A stretch of 37,592 nucleotides of DNA from Acanthamoeba sp. SK_2022b (Eukaryota > Discosea > Longamoebia > Acanthamoebidae). The DNA is taken from contig JANDJZ010000471.1 in NCBI GenBank assembly GCA_027943245.1, positions 1 through 37,592 of the forward strand, in the 5' to 3' direction. Shown here one piece after another: positions 1 to 11,907 of this stretch. The first letter of the stretch is position 1. Each line of letters opens with the position of its first letter. Under the pieces are notes generated by a model. That model did no database searches, was not told where the DNA came from, and saw only the letters and a program-made list of their open reading frames with translations. A program made the position numbers and the translations under genes.

Positions 1-3000
1 CGGCTGTTCATCTTCGGCGGCGGCGGGCGCGGCGGCCTCGCCGGTCCCCGGCGCGGGTGACTTGGGCCGGTAGACCTTCTGCTTCGTGGGGTGCTTGGGG
101 CCGTCCTTCCTGCCGGTGGTGGTGGTCGTCGTCGTCGTCAGTTCCTCGCCTGACTTGGTAAGATCGGCGGCGGCAGCGGCGATGGGCGTGGTCGCGGGCT
201 CGGTAGCCTCCGCGGACACACCAGAGCCGATCGCCTCCGCCTCGGAGCTCGCGGGCGTTGCGATAAGGCCGGCACGCCCACGACCGCGTCCTCCACGACC
301 GCGACCGGAGGCGGTCGACTCCCTGTCGCCCTTGGCAGCGCCGAAGGGGGCTCCCCCGCGTCCTCCACGCCGCCCACGGCCGGAGAACGCCGGAGCCGCA
401 TCGCCCGGAGCCCTCCGCCAAGAGTCGACAACAGGCGGCGCCGATGGCGTCTCCTTCTCCTCGTCCTGCTTAGGTTTCTGTTCGGCCGGCGCTGGCGTCG
501 ACACTTCGGCGACCGCAGTAGGCTGTGACGCTGTGGTAGTCGTTTGTGGAGCCGCGGAGGCAGCAGCGGCGGCGGCGGCGGCCTTCTGTTCGAGCTGGAG
601 CAGCTTGGCGTGCGCCTTGGCCCTCCGCTCCTGTTCCCTCTTGAGATCGCCCTCGCGCTTCTCCTTCCGCTCCTGAGCGAGCCGACGCATGTACTCCTCC
701 TGCGCCTCGTGGCCGGCCTCGGGCGGCGGAGGTCGCCTCCACGCGCGCCGCTCCTCGTCCTCCTTCCGCTTCCGCTCCTCCTCCTCCTGCTTCCTGCGTT
801 CCTCCTCCCTCTTCTTTCGCTCCTCCTCTTCCTTGCGCTTCTTCTCCTCCTCTCTCTTGCGCCACTCCTCCTCGCGCTTCCGTCGGACCTCCTCCTCCCT
901 TCGCTTTCGCTCGATCTCCTGCTTCTCGCGCTTCTTCCGCAGCTCCTCCTCCCGCTTCTTGCGTTCTTCTTCGCGCCTCTTCCGCTCCTCCTCCTCTTTG
1001 AGTCGTCGCTCCTCTTCGCGCTTCTTCCGCTCCTCCTCTTCGATGCGCTTCCGCTCCTCCTCTTCCTTCTTCCGCTTTTCCTCCTCTTCGCGCTTGCGTT
1101 GGAGCTCCTCCTCCCTTCGCTTGCGTTCCTCCTCCTCCTTGCGTTTCCGCCCCTCTTCTCGTTTCAGCCTCTCCTCCTCTTCTTTCTTCTTGCGCTCCTC
1201 TTCCTCTTTCTTCTTCTTTTCTTCGAGCTGCCGCAGTCGCTCCTTGGCGCGCTCCTTCGCACGTTCCATCTCCATCTCGCGTTCCTTGAGTCGTCGGAGC
1301 GCCTGCTCCTTGGCCGTCTCCCGGTGCTCCTGGTGCTTCTCGGTGAGTATCGCCGCCTGGATGATGGTGGGCGCCGGCACTGGCACGAGGAGCGGCGATT
1401 GGCTTGCGGGCACGGCAGGCACTGTTGACGGCACGTGGACTGGCGCAGGAGCCGCCGAAGGCAGAGCGCGCTCCACATCTCGGGCAGCAGCGACCGGTTT
1501 CGTTGGTGCAGCGGCTGTTGCGGGGCGGGAGTCGGCCGCAGCAGTGCGAGCAATGGCCGAAGCTGGCAACGGAGCCGAGGGAGATTCGCCCCGCGCGAGG
1601 ATGTGGCGTGGCTGAGCGGCAGGCGCCGGCGTAGTGGCGCTGGGTTGAGTCTGAACAGCCGTCGACGGTTGCTGAGGGCGAGCCCACGGCGAGCGCTGAG
1701 GCGGCGCACCTGCCGACGGCTGTTCTTGCTTCTCGGCGTCCTTTACCATACTGGGACCGCTTGTTGGCGGAGGCTGCTGGGCGCGAGGAGCCGGAGCCGT
1801 GGCAGCTGTTTTACCCCAAGGACTCTCCACTGGTCGTGCCTTAGCAGGCGCTGCTGCCTGTGCCGGTGGCTCAGCGGCGGCCTTTGGTTGGTCAGCACGG
1901 GAAGCAGCCTCTGTCTCGTCGGCTCCTTCCTCCTCGGCCTTCATCCACGAGGGCATCTTATTGAAGTCCATCTCCTCCTCTTCGTCGTCCATGATCTCCT
2001 CCCATTCCACTGTCGACGAAGGGGAGGACGACAGAGCAGAAGTCGAGGAAGTGGTGGCGGATGCTGACGGGCGGGCAGCGGCAGGACGGGCAGCTGCGGG
2101 CTCTGTTTTCGTGGGAGCGGGCCTGCGAGCCGGGACCTCCTGGCTCCTTGTTGTGCTCTGGATGCTGATGGGGCGAGAGCCAGTGGAAGAAGTCGTGGGT
2201 CTGTGCGAGTCCCTGTCACTGAAAAGAGGCCAAAGATGAGAGTTCAAATGCTTAAGTGGATCGAAGAGAAGAAGGCAACTGAGTACCTCTCTCTGCCAGA
2301 CAAAGGTTGCTGGGTTGGCCGTGTGGCAAAATCACGTGGAGGAACTCCGCCACTGTCTCGCCAGGGTCTGGCATCTTCGACGGGCCTTGGCCTGTCTCCA
2401 TAGCCCATGTGGTCACCTCTGTGATCGTCAAACCTTCTTTCAGGAAGGCCTGCGAATACCACAGAAGAACGTGAAAGGTAAGAGATGATCGCGGTGGAAA
2501 GACTCCACGTGCGTGAAGATCAAAGAGGCCACAAAGATAGAAAGGACGAGTGTACCTCTGTCCGTGGGGAAACGCTCCATGCGGTCGCGCGATGGTCGCC
2601 ACCCAGATCTGTCATCATCACTGCTACCGTAGAGCCCTCTGTCTTCTCTGTGCGGCAACCGATACTCGTTGCTCCCCGAACCAGCTAGGAGCCGTCGCCA
2701 AAACAATGGAAATTAACAAAGAGCAAATGATATACAGAAACAATCTTGCGTAAAGAGCAGATGAATACCTCGAGGGCGTCTGGGAGGTTCGTCCTGCGGC
2801 TTGGGCTCCTCGCCAAGAGAAGGAAACTCCTTGGATGAGAGGACGGGAGGGGCGGGCGCCGCTAGATCCGGCTTTCGAGATTGCGCGATCGCTTCATCGG
2901 CGTGAGCAGAAACAGATGAAGTGCCGCTGGCTGCCACAATACTCTTCCAAGGCGTTGCTACCCCGCCGTGAGCTGGGGGCGAAGATGAGGGAGCGCCGAT

Positions 3001-3558
3001 TGAGTCTTTTGGTGTCAATCCAGTCGATGGGATGGGAAGACCCCCTTCGGCATGCAGGGGGGAAGGTTCCGTAGGCGAGGTGCTCGCAGCGGCTCCTTCT
3101 GTGGCGGAGCCGCCCCAGACTCCAGAGAGAGATTCGCTCTTGCGGCTTGGCAAATTGACGGGGGGCGGCGCTGTTCCCTTTCCGTAAGGCTGAGCGTGCA
3201 GAGAGGATGAGCCAATAATCTTAAGATCAAGTGGGAGATGCTCCATACCTTCAGAGGATTGCGTGGCCCTTTGCCGCCTTGCCCTAAACCCGACCCACCC
3301 CTACCACCTGATTGAGTGCAGCAATCCACAAAGGTTTAGAATATGATACTGAGGTAGAGGAAGACCTTGTGCGCACGAGGGCACACAGAGTGTGGGTGCA
3401 GTGTTTAAAAGGATAAATTAAACCAGTTATAATATACCAGTAGCCGAGGGCTTGGGCGGGGGCTTGTAGGTCTGATTGAGATTAAGCGTGGCGAATTTGG
3501 TCTTGGAAGCGCTCACATTCTGCGTTTTGGCGTTGTTTGTGTTGGTACTGGGTTTCAT
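1..3558 (-). CDS. BAT2/PRRC2 N-terminal-domain-like protein, 3' end outside window
   Basis: The six visible exons are 3558-3438, 3307-3249, 3189-2769, 2684-2556, 2449-2287 and 2218-<1. All phases close, giving 1037 codons without a stop. The N-terminus has KTKFATLNLNQTYK, then PPPVNLPSRKSE, then SKEFPSLGEEP. This is the same order as the BAT2_N domain of animal PRRC2 proteins and plant MOS1 (S/T-L-x-L..YK, PPPxNLPSLKSE, EFPxL). Next come an Arg/Asp-rich stretch, an acidic patch ending in MPSWMKAEEE (about residue 350), a Pro/Ala linker, a coiled coil almost entirely Glu/Arg/Lys (about 617-837), and RGG-type repeats (about 870-960). PRRC2 proteins bind RNA and act in translation and stress granules. 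That role here is inferred from the N-terminal motifs and RGG boxes. The start is the first ATG in frame before the conserved motif. The alternative is an unrelated low-complexity protein with chance N-terminal similarity. Confidence 0.6.
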
Positions 3559-4105
3559 CCCTAAGGTTCATCACTTGGTTGAATGAATGCCTGCGCAGCA
3601 AAAAAGAAATACAAGAGCAGAAAATCTGGCCAATTTCTCTTCGAAAAAATGTGAACCAGGCACCATCGCAAACGCGGCTTGCTACCAAACATTAGACTTG
3701 GGGGAAATTATTATCCCTGCCTTTTTCTGAAGTTTCCGGGCTGAAATTTCATGTTGAAACATTCGTACAGCAGCGTCTGCTGCGTTCTGCGGCTTTTCCT
3801 GACTCGCCTTTTTGAAACGGAAAAAGGCAAACGGAACTTGTCTGTTGTTGGGCCGCGCGTGTGCTGCGCAGAGAAGAGGACAATGCCTGGTCTTGTTCAA
3901 AATCGTTGCTCCTCCGCTGCAAATCTAAAAGGAAGGAAAGAAAATGTAAAGCAAAGCATGTTTTCCCTGCCTGCAGCAACGGCAATTCCCCAACCACCAA
4001 CGACAACTCATTTTTTACAACCGGACCGGTGTCGAATCTCTTGGCGTTGGAAGGAAGACTGCGAACCCGGCCATCTTCATCGCTTCTTACTTGTCTCCCC
4101 TCGGG
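3559..4105. promoter_or_regulatory. Divergent intergenic region between the PRRC2-like gene and the LRR-RasGEF gene
   Basis: About 550 bases separate the two start codons, so this stretch must hold both promoters and both 5' leaders. It is less GC-rich than the flanking exons. I could not identify a TATA box or another defined element with confidence. The open frames inside it show no codon pattern or recognisable protein. Confidence 0.5.
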
Positions 4106-5652
4106 ATGGGTTCGCAACTCTCGGTGTTGGTGGAGCAGGTGCAAGAAAATGGAGGCCAAGAGATTGCCATATCCAAGGTGAAGGCGAACAAAGAGAAGGA
4201 CGTCCTGGCGGCCATCGAGGAGCTCGCCAAGCAACTCCCTAATCTCCACGCACTCTCGGCCAAGGAATGCAAAATCCAGAAAATGCCCCTCGAGATCAGC
4301 GCCCTCGCTAAACTAGTGGTGCTTAATTTGGAACACAATAAGCTCACAACGCTGCCATCAATGGCCAAGCTCGACGTGCATCTTCGCGAACTGCATCTCC
4401 CTCAGAACAAATTCACCACATTTCCTTCAATGCTGCAAGAAATGGTGCACCTCACGGTGCTGGATCTCTCCAGCAATGCGATTGTCGAACTACCAACGGA
4501 AGTAGAGAAGATGCGGAGCCTGCGCAACCTCAACCTATCGAAGAACGCTCTGACGGCCTTCTCTCCTTCCTTATGTCTGCTGTCCTCCCTCTCTTCGCTC
4601 GATCTTAGCGAGAACCGCCTCCTCACCGTCCCCAAGCAGGTCTGTCTCCCCAACTGAATCCTCCTCCTTTTCGTGTTGTTCTTCCTCTCCTCTCCACCAG
4701 CCCGCTTCATCTCCTCATGCGCTCTCGTCCGTCGTGTAGATAAGCAGCCTGCAGGCTCTGGAGTCCCTCGTGCTGCGGCGAAACGCCATCTCGCACGTAC
4801 CGGCCGAGCTCACAGCATGCGCGGCTCTGACCAACCTCGACATATCCGAGAACCAAATCCTCACTCTGCCCACGGTGCTCCATCGCTCTCTTCTCTTCAC
4901 TCCATCTTTGTGGTTACTTGTCGCGTGGTCTGCCTGGAACGCTGAGCATGAGTAGAAATGCGTGTGTGTGGTGTGCACTTTTGCTTACTCGACCCAATCC
5001 GTTCGCAGACGCTCGGAAACCTGGTGGCGCTCACGTCACTGTCAGCTCAACACAATAAAATATCGGAACTGCCGAGCGGCATCGGCGAGCTGCAGCAACT
5101 GAGGAACCTCAAGTTGCACGACAATCAGATCGCGCACTTGCCGCCCACTTTTGGCCAGTTGGTGCGTGAGCCTCCCGCATCACGAGCTCACACCGGACGT
5201 CCGCGATTTGTCGTCTCAAGCCATGACTCTCAACAAATCTCTCTCTTCGGTCACAGGTCAACTTGACGGAGGTGTGTCTGCAAGAGAACGAGCTGCAGGA
5301 GCTGCCACCGGAGATTGGAGGGTGCACGTCGCTCAGGAAGCTCTACGCCGAATACAACCGCCTCTCGTCACTGCCGTCTGAATTCGCCAAGCTCGACAAC
5401 CTTGTCGTGCTCATCCTTCATCACAACAGGTCTTGCCCCCATCCCGTTCTGAGCAGTAACATGCGGCACGATCATCTCACGCCTGCGTGGCGTCGTGTAT
5501 GTGATAGGCTCAAGGAGGTGCCCGATGCGCTGTTGGGGATGCGCCAACTCTTGCGACTCTCGCTAGACTCTAACCCTTTGCCGGAGCACGTACAAGAGGT
5601 GCGTGCCGAGCTGTTCCTCCTCCCCTCATCCTATGCTCACAATCTCTCTCTT

Positions 5653-5726
<74 letters not shown>

Positions 5727-8700
5727 CATGCTGCTACCTTGTAGGTGATCCACACAAAGGGTGCTCTCGGTCTTTTGGCCGAAAAGGCAGGGGGTGGTAA
5801 CAACATCGGCACGATGCGCGGTGTTATTAGAGGCCAAATGATGGCTTCCGCCGCGAATATAACCATCACTCCCGCTCCCGGAGCGCGTGGCAGCGTGATC
5901 CTCTCTCCTCGCATCGGGCTCGAAAAGTATGCGCAAGCGATCGATACAACGGGCTCGAACCGGCAAGTGATGGCTCATGCTGCGTGTGCGTTTTGTGCAG
6001 ATTGCACGAAATGAAGAAGGGTCTGCTTCCCCTGCTCAAGGGAGAGCCGAGCCCGCGCAAGTCGGGCTCGCTGGATGGCTCGGCTAGCGACGCCCCTGCG
6101 CCAGAGACCAGCATTCTCAGCCGCCTTCGAGCGTCTTCGCTGACGAGCGAGAAGTTGAGGAGCCTGTCTGGTACTGCTGCACATCCCTCTCCTTCTACCA
6201 CCGGCTGGCTCGCTACGCAGTCCAGCCGGTCTCTCGTGTTGCCCAGCTCACAACTACCGGCTCGTTTCGTTCAGCTCCGTCCACGGTTGACTCGCCCGAA
6301 GACGAGATGAGGAAGTTTGTGGAGAACCGTCGCAAGACACTCCGGAACAGGACGGGCCCCAACGCTGCGGCCAGCCTCTCCGAAGACCTCTCCTCGGGAC
6401 CCACGATCCTGCGCTCGCAATCCGCGGCCGACGGCATCACGGCCGTCGCCAAACCCGAGGACGAACAGGAGAAGGAGAAGGAGAAGGCGCAGGAAAAAAA
6501 AGAAGAGAAGGAGGAGGACATTCCCTCCTACTCCAAGTTCAAGTACGCCTTTGAGCGCATGCTGGTATGATCCCCGCTTCTCTGGTCGCGTGTGCCTCTA
6601 TGGATAGGATAATTTCTTTTCATTTATTATTTATTTATTTATTTATTGGTGCGCCGCAGACGACACAAGACTTTTCGTCGAGGAGACAGGAAACGCTGAA
6701 GAAGCTGCCAGCCAACCAAAAGTGGAAGCTGCTCACCCAGTACAAGGGATCCACCCTCGAGATGCTCGTACGACTCGCCACCACTGAAACCATGGGCTCT
6801 GCCACGCGCACAACGATCTCATCTCCGCTTGTCGTTGCCCTCCGATGACCGTGCAGAAGGACACCCGGATGAGCAGGGGCAAGGGCAAGGCGGCCATGGA
6901 GCCACAGGACTACGTCCCGCTGCTCAAGGGCCGTCCATCGACGCGCGACCTCGAAGGTAGCTCACGCATTCTCCTCGCCGACCGTTGAGTGCTCTTTCAC
7001 TGACCGTTCGGCGCAAGGCCTTTCTACGGCGCTGGAGTCGCAGGCCAGCTCCTGGGTGGCGATGTTCGTTGAGGCCGGAGGCATCGAGGCGCTCGTCACG
7101 CTCCTCAATGTGACCGCGCTCAAGCTGCGCCTCAGCCAGGAGGATTATGACGTGATCCTGCACACCCTCGCTGCCATGAAGACTCTGCTCGGGGTAAAGA
7201 AAGACGAGCACTCTCACTCAACACTGCAGGCCAGTTTCACTAACTCGCCTCTCTTCTCCATTCTGTCTGGTGTTGCATGTAACCACAGCTTTCGCTGCGC
7301 AGCGTGCTGACAACGTCGGAGAGCGTAAACTGTCTCGTCCTCTGCGCGGGAATCGACAACGTCCAGGTGAAGACGCAAGCGCTGGAGGTCATCGCCATGG
7401 TGCTCGACGTCCACTACGTGGGCCAGCGTCTGGTTCACGAGGTACATGCGTGGCACGGGCACATCCAATCCGGATACTCTGGCTCAACCGCCGCCGCCGT
7501 TGTTTGTTTTCAGGCCTTCCACAACTACAAGAGGACGATGCTCAAGGGCAAGGACGTCTCGCGGTTCTCCAAGCTCATGGATCCCCTCATCCAAAGCGCC
7601 TACCCCACCGAGGCCCTGGTACGCCATCTCAAACGAGCCGCCTTGCCCCCCCCCCACGCGCACGGTTGTTCACGTGTCACATGTACTGTGCGCTCTACGT
7701 TGCAGGTCAATGCAATGGACATCATCAATACCCTGATCGGCGACGAGGAAGACCTGGAGGCGCGTCTGGACATACGAAAGGAGTTTGTACAGATGGGCAT
7801 CATCGAGCTGATGGAGGTGCGTGTCTGCCTTGTCGTTAGGCTCGGTCCATTCGAGATGGCGTTGCCGCCAGGGCGCTAACCGCCGGTTCTCCATCCGGTG
7901 TGGTGTGGCCGCCATCAGAAATTGCGCCTTTACTCGTCGGAACTGCTGCACATCCAGCTGGACCTGTTCGAGGAAGAGCTCGAGGCCGACTACGAGGAAA
8001 TGCTCTCCAAGTTCGAGAAGAACAAAGTGCTGCAGGTACGCGACGGCTTAGGACGCCTCTATTTTCACGCGCTTCGTCCCGAGAAGAAGCGTGCACCATG
8101 CTCACATCGCAAGTCGCGTGTGTTCCGGCTCTGCAGCGCATGGAGTCGCAAGGCCATGCGGCTGTGACCGAGGGCGCCTATCTGCGAGTGCTACTGGGAC
8201 ACACTGGTCAGCAGCTGGTGGTGCCGTTCGCATCCACCACTGCTGTGTCTACCGCAGTCGACATCATCCTGCAAAAGCAGCCCCTGGCCCATCCTCAGGT
8301 GCTCCTTTGGAACGCTATCCTTCCCAGTGACCATAGCGTCTCATCTCGTTTCGTCTTGGTTGCTGCTGCTCCCTCTCGCACCTGCAGGACATCAAGCATT
8401 ACGGCCTTTACAACAGCAGCGCGGGTGTGTGGTTGGACGACCCATCAGTTCTGCTCCACACCTTGGGTTCCGGCGAGATCGTCTGCGAGTTCAAAATGCG
8501 ACCCCTGTGCGTCTCCCCTCACACAGACCTCAGCATGTGCCCACATTGTCGCTCTCGTCTTGCTCTCGTCTGACTCGGCCCCGCTTCCCTTTGACCGCAC
8601 AGGAAACTGGAGGTGACGAAGGGCAAGACGCTGTCGTCGTCGGCCGACGAACAGAGGAAGCAGATAGTGGTCGACCCCAACGCCACGGTGAGCAGCGCAC

Positions 8701-10731
8701 TGGCTTTGGTGCTGCAGCAGTTCGGCTTCAAGCAGGAGTCGACCGACGCCGAGGGCGAGGACTACGGCCTCGTCTTTGCCTCGGGCGGTTCGCAGGGCGA
8801 GCTGTGGCTCGAGGACATGTGCAAACTCGGAGAGTACCGGGAGCTGCTTGCTTCGCCCCGCGTCGCCCTCAGACGTAAGCCATGGCAACTCAAGGTGCGC
8901 CTCCTCCATTCCTTTTAGTTTAGTTGACCGTGGCCAGCCTTGAGGCGTGAGCTCACTGTGCTTGCGTGTGTGTAGGTGTCGTTCCCTGGCCACAGCGTGG
9001 AAGAGATGCCGTTCGAGCCCGACCGCAAGATTGCCGATGTCATCGAGCAGATCATCGACCGTTTGGTCGGACAGACCTCCAAGCTGTCTATCTCCTCCAA
9101 GGTTCCTCTCCACCTTGCTACAAAACAAAACAAAACAAAACAAAACAAAACAAAACAAAACAACACAAAACAAAACAAAACAAAACAAAACAAAACAAAA
9201 CAAAACAAAACAAAACAAAACAAAACAAAACAAAACAAAAAGCACAAAGCAAGACAAATCTTGGTTAGAGGCCATGCGTGCTTACCGTGGGCTACAACCA
9301 ATGACAGGACTATGGCCTGTTCATCCGCCGGAAGACCCACAAGGGCCTGTGGCTCAAGCACTCCCGCACGCTCTCGGATTACCCGGAACTCTTCGCCAAC
9401 CGCAAGGTGCGACCCGTGGAGCTGATGCTCAAGCCTATCTCGGTCACTGTCTCCCTACCTGAGAAACAAAGGTGAGACACTCCTCCCCTTTCTCCCCGCG
9501 GCGCTGTCCTCCTCTTCGGTCGAGGCTGACCTTGTACGTGTGTGGTGGTCTCGTGTCCAGAACGATGAAGCTGCACTTCACCGACACGGTGGAGAACTTG
9601 CTGGAGAAGATCTGCACCAAGGCTGGCCTCCCCGTGCAGCAGCACTCGCTCTACCTCCAGCGCCGCAAGAAGACCGCCAGCGGCGACGAGCAGGTGCTCC
9701 TCAATCCCGCGGCCAGTCTCAAGGAGCAGAACGTGCCCCGTACCGCCGTCCTCGTGCTCGGCCCCAGAGAGGAGTGGGTCCCGCAGCCTGAGTCCGAGAA
9801 GACCGGTACCACTGCCTCGTTGCTTTTGTGTGCGGTTGGCGCTGCGACGAAGCGGTCCTGATGATCGGTTCTCGACTCCCGGCCTCGCAGTGAAGTGGAG
9901 CCAGAACATCTGGGAGGAGCCCAGCGGGGAGCCCTACATGCTCTTCGAGGACTCTGCGCATGCACTCGTGCGCGCCGGTACGCTAAACAAGCTCGTACAG
10001 CATCTCACCTCGGAAGAGGGCCTCTTCAAGGCCTACGACGATGTACGCACCGCTTCTATTTATTTTATTTTATTTTATTTATTTATTTGTATTATTTATT
10101 ATTCGCGCCATGTACTCGTTAACCAGAGGTGGTGGGTTCTTCTCGCCAGGCGTTCATCATGACATTCCAATCGTTCTGTGAGCCGGACGAGCTGTTCGAC
10201 AAGCTCATGGAGCGATTCGACGCTCCGGCTCATATTGGCCAAGCGGTCGTCAAGAAGGTGCAGCTTCGGGTCTGCGTTGCCATCCGCGACTTCATCAACG
10301 TACGCACAGTCTCTTCCCGTCTTATGTGTAAAGTGAATTATTTAGGGGAGCGGAGTGACTCGGTTGGTGTGGCGGCCGCCTCACGTTGTTTGGAACGACC
10401 GCAGGCGCACTACAATTCACTGGGCTTTCCGGATTGCCAACTGGCGACGAGGATCAACGCCTTCATCAAAGAAAAGCTCGCCACCACGGAGGGCATGCAG
10501 ATGCACGCGACCATGCTGCAGAAGGCCATCTCCACTCCTCCCAACGTACGTTGTCGGCACCGCCTGCAGGGCGTTCCCCGTGCGGTTCTCGTCTCAGCCA
10601 AGCTCTCTGTCATCACTTGCAGAGGGGGTTCACGGTGACCGCCGCCAGCAACACCAAGGCCAAACTGCGCAACATGTCCGATAGCATCAGCCTCTTTGAC
10701 ATGGAGGCACGTACCACTCTAGAGCCTCGTG

Positions 10732-10807
<76 letters not shown>

Positions 10808-11907
10808 AGAGCTTCTGGGAGTGGCAGCTAAGCTAACAGGAGGCCCCTCCTTTACCTCCTCAACGAGCAGGAGCTAGAGGTGGCCCGACAGCTCACGATC
10901 AGGACGTGGGACATCTACAGCAAGTTCCAGCCGTTGGAGTTCTTCAAGACGGCGTGGAGCAAGCCTTCGACGTGGCACCTCTCGCCCAACCTGCTGGCGG
11001 CCATCAACTTCTTCAACCACGTGTCCCTCTGGGTGGGCACCATGATCGTCACCACCGAGAAGGTCCGCGAGCGGGCCAAGATCATGAACCGCTGCGTCAA
11101 GATCGCCCAGGTATGATGACCCATCGTGTCTCCGTGTGTCATGTGGGTAGGTGGGTGTGTCATGTGCGTGTGAAGAGAGAGAACGACCAACATGCTGACG
11201 AATGAGAGTATCGCCTCGGCCACTGTGAAACTTCAGCACCTGCGGGAGATGAACAACTACCAGCTGGTGATGGCGTTCGTTTCGGGGATGAACAACTCGG
11301 CGCTGCTGCGGCTCAAGTGGACGCGGGCCAAGCTGCCCAAGCGCGCGCTCACGACGCTCAAGGAGCTCGAAGAGCTCATGAGCATGGAGGGCTCCTTCAA
11401 GACCTACCGCGCGATGCTCGAATTGTCGTCGCCGCCCTGCATTCCCTACGTGTACCGTATCCCCGCCCCCTCGTGCGCGTGTGCCCACCGGTGCATAGCT
11501 GACGCGCGTTGTTGGCCGCGTGTTGCGCAGTGGCGTCTACCTCACGGACTTGACCTTCATCGAAGACGGCAACGCCGACGAGGTCGTGGTGGAAGGCGAG
11601 AAACCACAAGAGCTCATCAACTTTGGCAAGCGCGTGCTCGTCTACAACATCATCTCCACCATTTTGGTATTTTGTCCACGCCTCCTTAAAGAATGCTTTA
11701 CTTGTCCGTGCGTTCCTGTGTCTGACCCCTCTCTCTGTGTGTGTGTCTGTTGGCCCACAGCGTTACCAGCAGCAGCCGTACGGCTTCGCTCGGCACGAGG
11801 AGATACAGGCATGGTTCGAATCGATCAAGCCCCTGAGCGAGAACGAGCTCTACGCCCAGTCCCTCCAACGCGAGCCCCGAGGTGTCGGCCGCGCCGACAT
11901 TCAGTAG
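4106..11907 (+). CDS. LRR - GBD/FH3 - talin-F0-like Ubl repeats - RasGEF protein
   Basis: Twenty-nine exons give 1656 residues: 4106-4639, 4740-4874, 5009-5161, 5257-5429, 5508-5598, 5745-5926, 6001-6170, 6275-6564, 6660-6767, 6857-6956, 7018-7193, 7289-7441, 7514-7618, 7706-7816, 7919-8035, 8137-8298, 8388-8506, 8603-8894, 8976-9101, 9308-9471, 9561-9805, 9891-10042, 10150-10299, 10405-10545, 10623-10706, 10871-11110, 11237-11451, 11531-11666, 11761-11907. Residues 1-365 are leucine-rich repeats of the Ras-binding type (LxxLxLxxNxL..LP). Residues 365-565 are a charged linker. About 565-866 resemble the formin GTPase-binding and FH3 armadillo region (LPANQKWKLL). About 867-1235 hold four ubiquitin-like folds close to talin F0 (DYGLFIRRKTHKGLWL). 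About 1240-1411 are RasGEF_N, and 1405-1656 the CDC25 catalytic domain, with its signature GVYLTDLTFIEDG. It should activate a Ras-family GTPase at the membrane or cortex. The GBD suggests that it also senses a Rho/Ras GTPase. Intron 25 has a GC donor. Confidence 0.9.
5644..5725 (+). repeat. (CT)n(TG)n compound microsatellite in RasGEF intron 5
   Basis: A CT tract (5644-5670) runs directly into about 27 TG units (5671-5725), ending about 20 bases before the intron acceptor. The tract is the polypyrimidine region and beyond of this intron. Confidence 0.97.
9121..9241 (+). repeat. (CAAAA)n pentanucleotide microsatellite in RasGEF intron 19
   Basis: About 24 copies of CAAAA fill most of a 206-base intron, with one imperfect unit (CAACA-type) around 9161. 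In translation it gives long QNKTKQNKTK-like or FVLFCFVLFC-like frames, which are artefacts. Confidence 0.97.
10056..10101 (+). repeat. TTTTA/TTTA-rich tract in RasGEF intron 22
   Basis: TATTT and TTTA units fill the middle of the intron between the two RasGEF_N exons. A similar (TTTA)n tract lies at about 6618-6650 in intron 8 of the same gene. Confidence 0.85.
10734..10806 (+). repeat. (TG)n microsatellite in RasGEF intron 25
   Basis: About 36 uninterrupted TG units lie inside the intron that begins with the non-canonical GC donor at 10707. Confidence 0.97.

Noticed and set aside
470..1687. Long open frames on both strands over the Glu/Arg/Lys coiled-coil region
   Set aside because: They are shadows of one minus-strand frame. 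GAG/CGC/AAG repeats leave all frames free of stops, and only the chosen frame continues correctly across five splice junctions.
3751..4242. Open frames in the divergent intergenic region
   Set aside because: They lack protein-like composition and a family match, and they overlap the start of the leucine-rich repeat gene in another frame.
8445..9361. Open frames giving FVLFCFVLFC or QNKTKQNKTK runs
   Set aside because: They are translations of the intronic CAAAA array. The real exons on each side are in different frames and match ubiquitin-like folds.
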